Positions 6,463-6,787 of a stretch of DNA of 6,787 nucleotides are shown here, one piece after another. Numbering within the stretch: position 1 is the stretch's first letter; every line of letters begins with the position of its first letter. The position numbers and the translations under genes were made by a program. The notes under the pieces were generated by a model. The model did no database searches and was not told the DNA's origin. It was given only the letters and a program-made list of their open reading frames with translations. The DNA comes from an uncultured Flavobacterium sp. (GTDB lineage Bacteria; Bacteroidota; Bacteroidia; Flavobacteriales; Flavobacteriaceae), in NCBI GenBank assembly GCA_946480635.1, contig CAMLKV010000117.1:1-6787 (forward strand). The letters are read 5' to 3'.

Positions 6463-6787
6463 TTACCAAATTTTAACTCTGTCTTCTGGTTTTACATATA
6501 GTTTATCACCTTCTTTGATATCAAAAGCCTGGTAAAAAGATTCCACATTTTGTAGCGGAACATAAGCACGATACATACCTGGCGTATGAGGATCTGTTTT
6601 TACTTGGTTTTTAATTGCTTCGTCTCTCATTTTTGAACGCCAAATAGTCCCCCATGAAATAAAGAAGCGTTGCTCAGGTGTGAAACCATCGATGTTTTCT
6701 GGTCTTCCATTTTTCTTTAAGAATAATTGTAAACCATCATAAGCAGCATTAACACCGCCTAAGTCTCCAATATTTTCTCCTAATGTA
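6463..6787 (-). CDS. M13-family (neprilysin/PepO-like) metallopeptidase, C-terminal part (cut by window edge)
   Basis: The minus strand reads through 107 codons to a TAA at 6465-6463; the start lies beyond the right edge. The fragment opens with TLGENIGDLGG, the M13 block whose Glu is the third zinc ligand and whose Asp orients the catalytic His (family form usually GENIADLGG; here Gly replaces Ala). Next come FTPEQRFFISWGTIWRSK at about 35-52, then DPHTPGMYRAYVPLQN at 65-80, which holds the His and Arg equivalent to the substrate-stabilising pair of neprilysin. Finally YQAFDIKEGDKLY and a terminal RVKIW, matching the Trp-ended tail of the family. The HExxH motif is outside the window. Expected role: zinc endopeptidase acting on short oligopeptides, probably exported. 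The gene converges on the EamA gene and shares its terminator. The family call is firm; the rest of the protein is unseen. Confidence 0.93.
   Translation of the reverse strand, partial: TLGENIGDLGGVNAAYDGLQLFLKKNGRPENIDGFTPEQRFFISWGTIWRSKMRDEAIKNQVKTDPHTPGMYRAYVPLQNVESFYQAFDIKEGDKLYVKPEDRVKIW

Overview
The window looks like an ordinary chromosomal segment of a low-GC Bacteroidota, most likely a Flavobacteriaceae member (Flavobacterium-like). The reasons are the strong A+T bias, A-rich sequence instead of Shine-Dalgarno motifs before the start codons, promoter-like sequences close to the Bacteroidota TTG / TAnnTTTG type, a short SSB paralog without an acidic tail, and a secreted M1 peptidase whose signal peptide ends in Ser-Gln. 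The lineage call is inference from these traits; no marker gene is present.

Layout, left to right. (1) Positions 1-894, minus strand: N-terminal 298 residues of a secreted M1-family metallopeptidase, running off the left edge before its catalytic motifs. (2) 999-1328, minus: a short single-stranded DNA-binding protein followed by a clear intrinsic terminator hairpin (953-975). Its C-terminus appears frameshifted. (3) 1329-1505: a divergent intergenic region with weak promoter candidates on both strands. (4) 1506-6418, plus: a tightly packed five-gene run of a YfiT/BstA-type DinB-fold thiol transferase, a 115-residue zinc-ribbon protein, a large M28 peptidase with nine predicted membrane segments, a YeeZ-like NAD(P)-binding epimerase-family protein and an EamA/DMT transporter. 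Junctions are a 4-base overlap, a 12-base gap, a 14-base overlap and a 1-base overlap, so one transcript is likely. (5) 6423-6447: a bidirectional hairpin terminator between convergent genes. (6) 6463-6787, minus: the last 107 residues of an M13 (neprilysin/PepO-like) metallopeptidase, running off the right edge.

Three zinc metallopeptidases of different families (M1, M28, M13) lie within 6.8 kb, all probably acting outside the cytoplasm, which fits a peptide-degrading lifestyle. They are not co-transcribed. The five-gene run mixes functions with no obvious single pathway. I see no CRISPR array, insertion sequence, tRNA, rRNA, phage gene or defence system. The points most worth checking are the SSB C-terminal frameshift, the uncharacterised zinc-ribbon protein coupled to the thiol transferase, and the membrane-embedded M28 peptidase with its large C-terminal domain.
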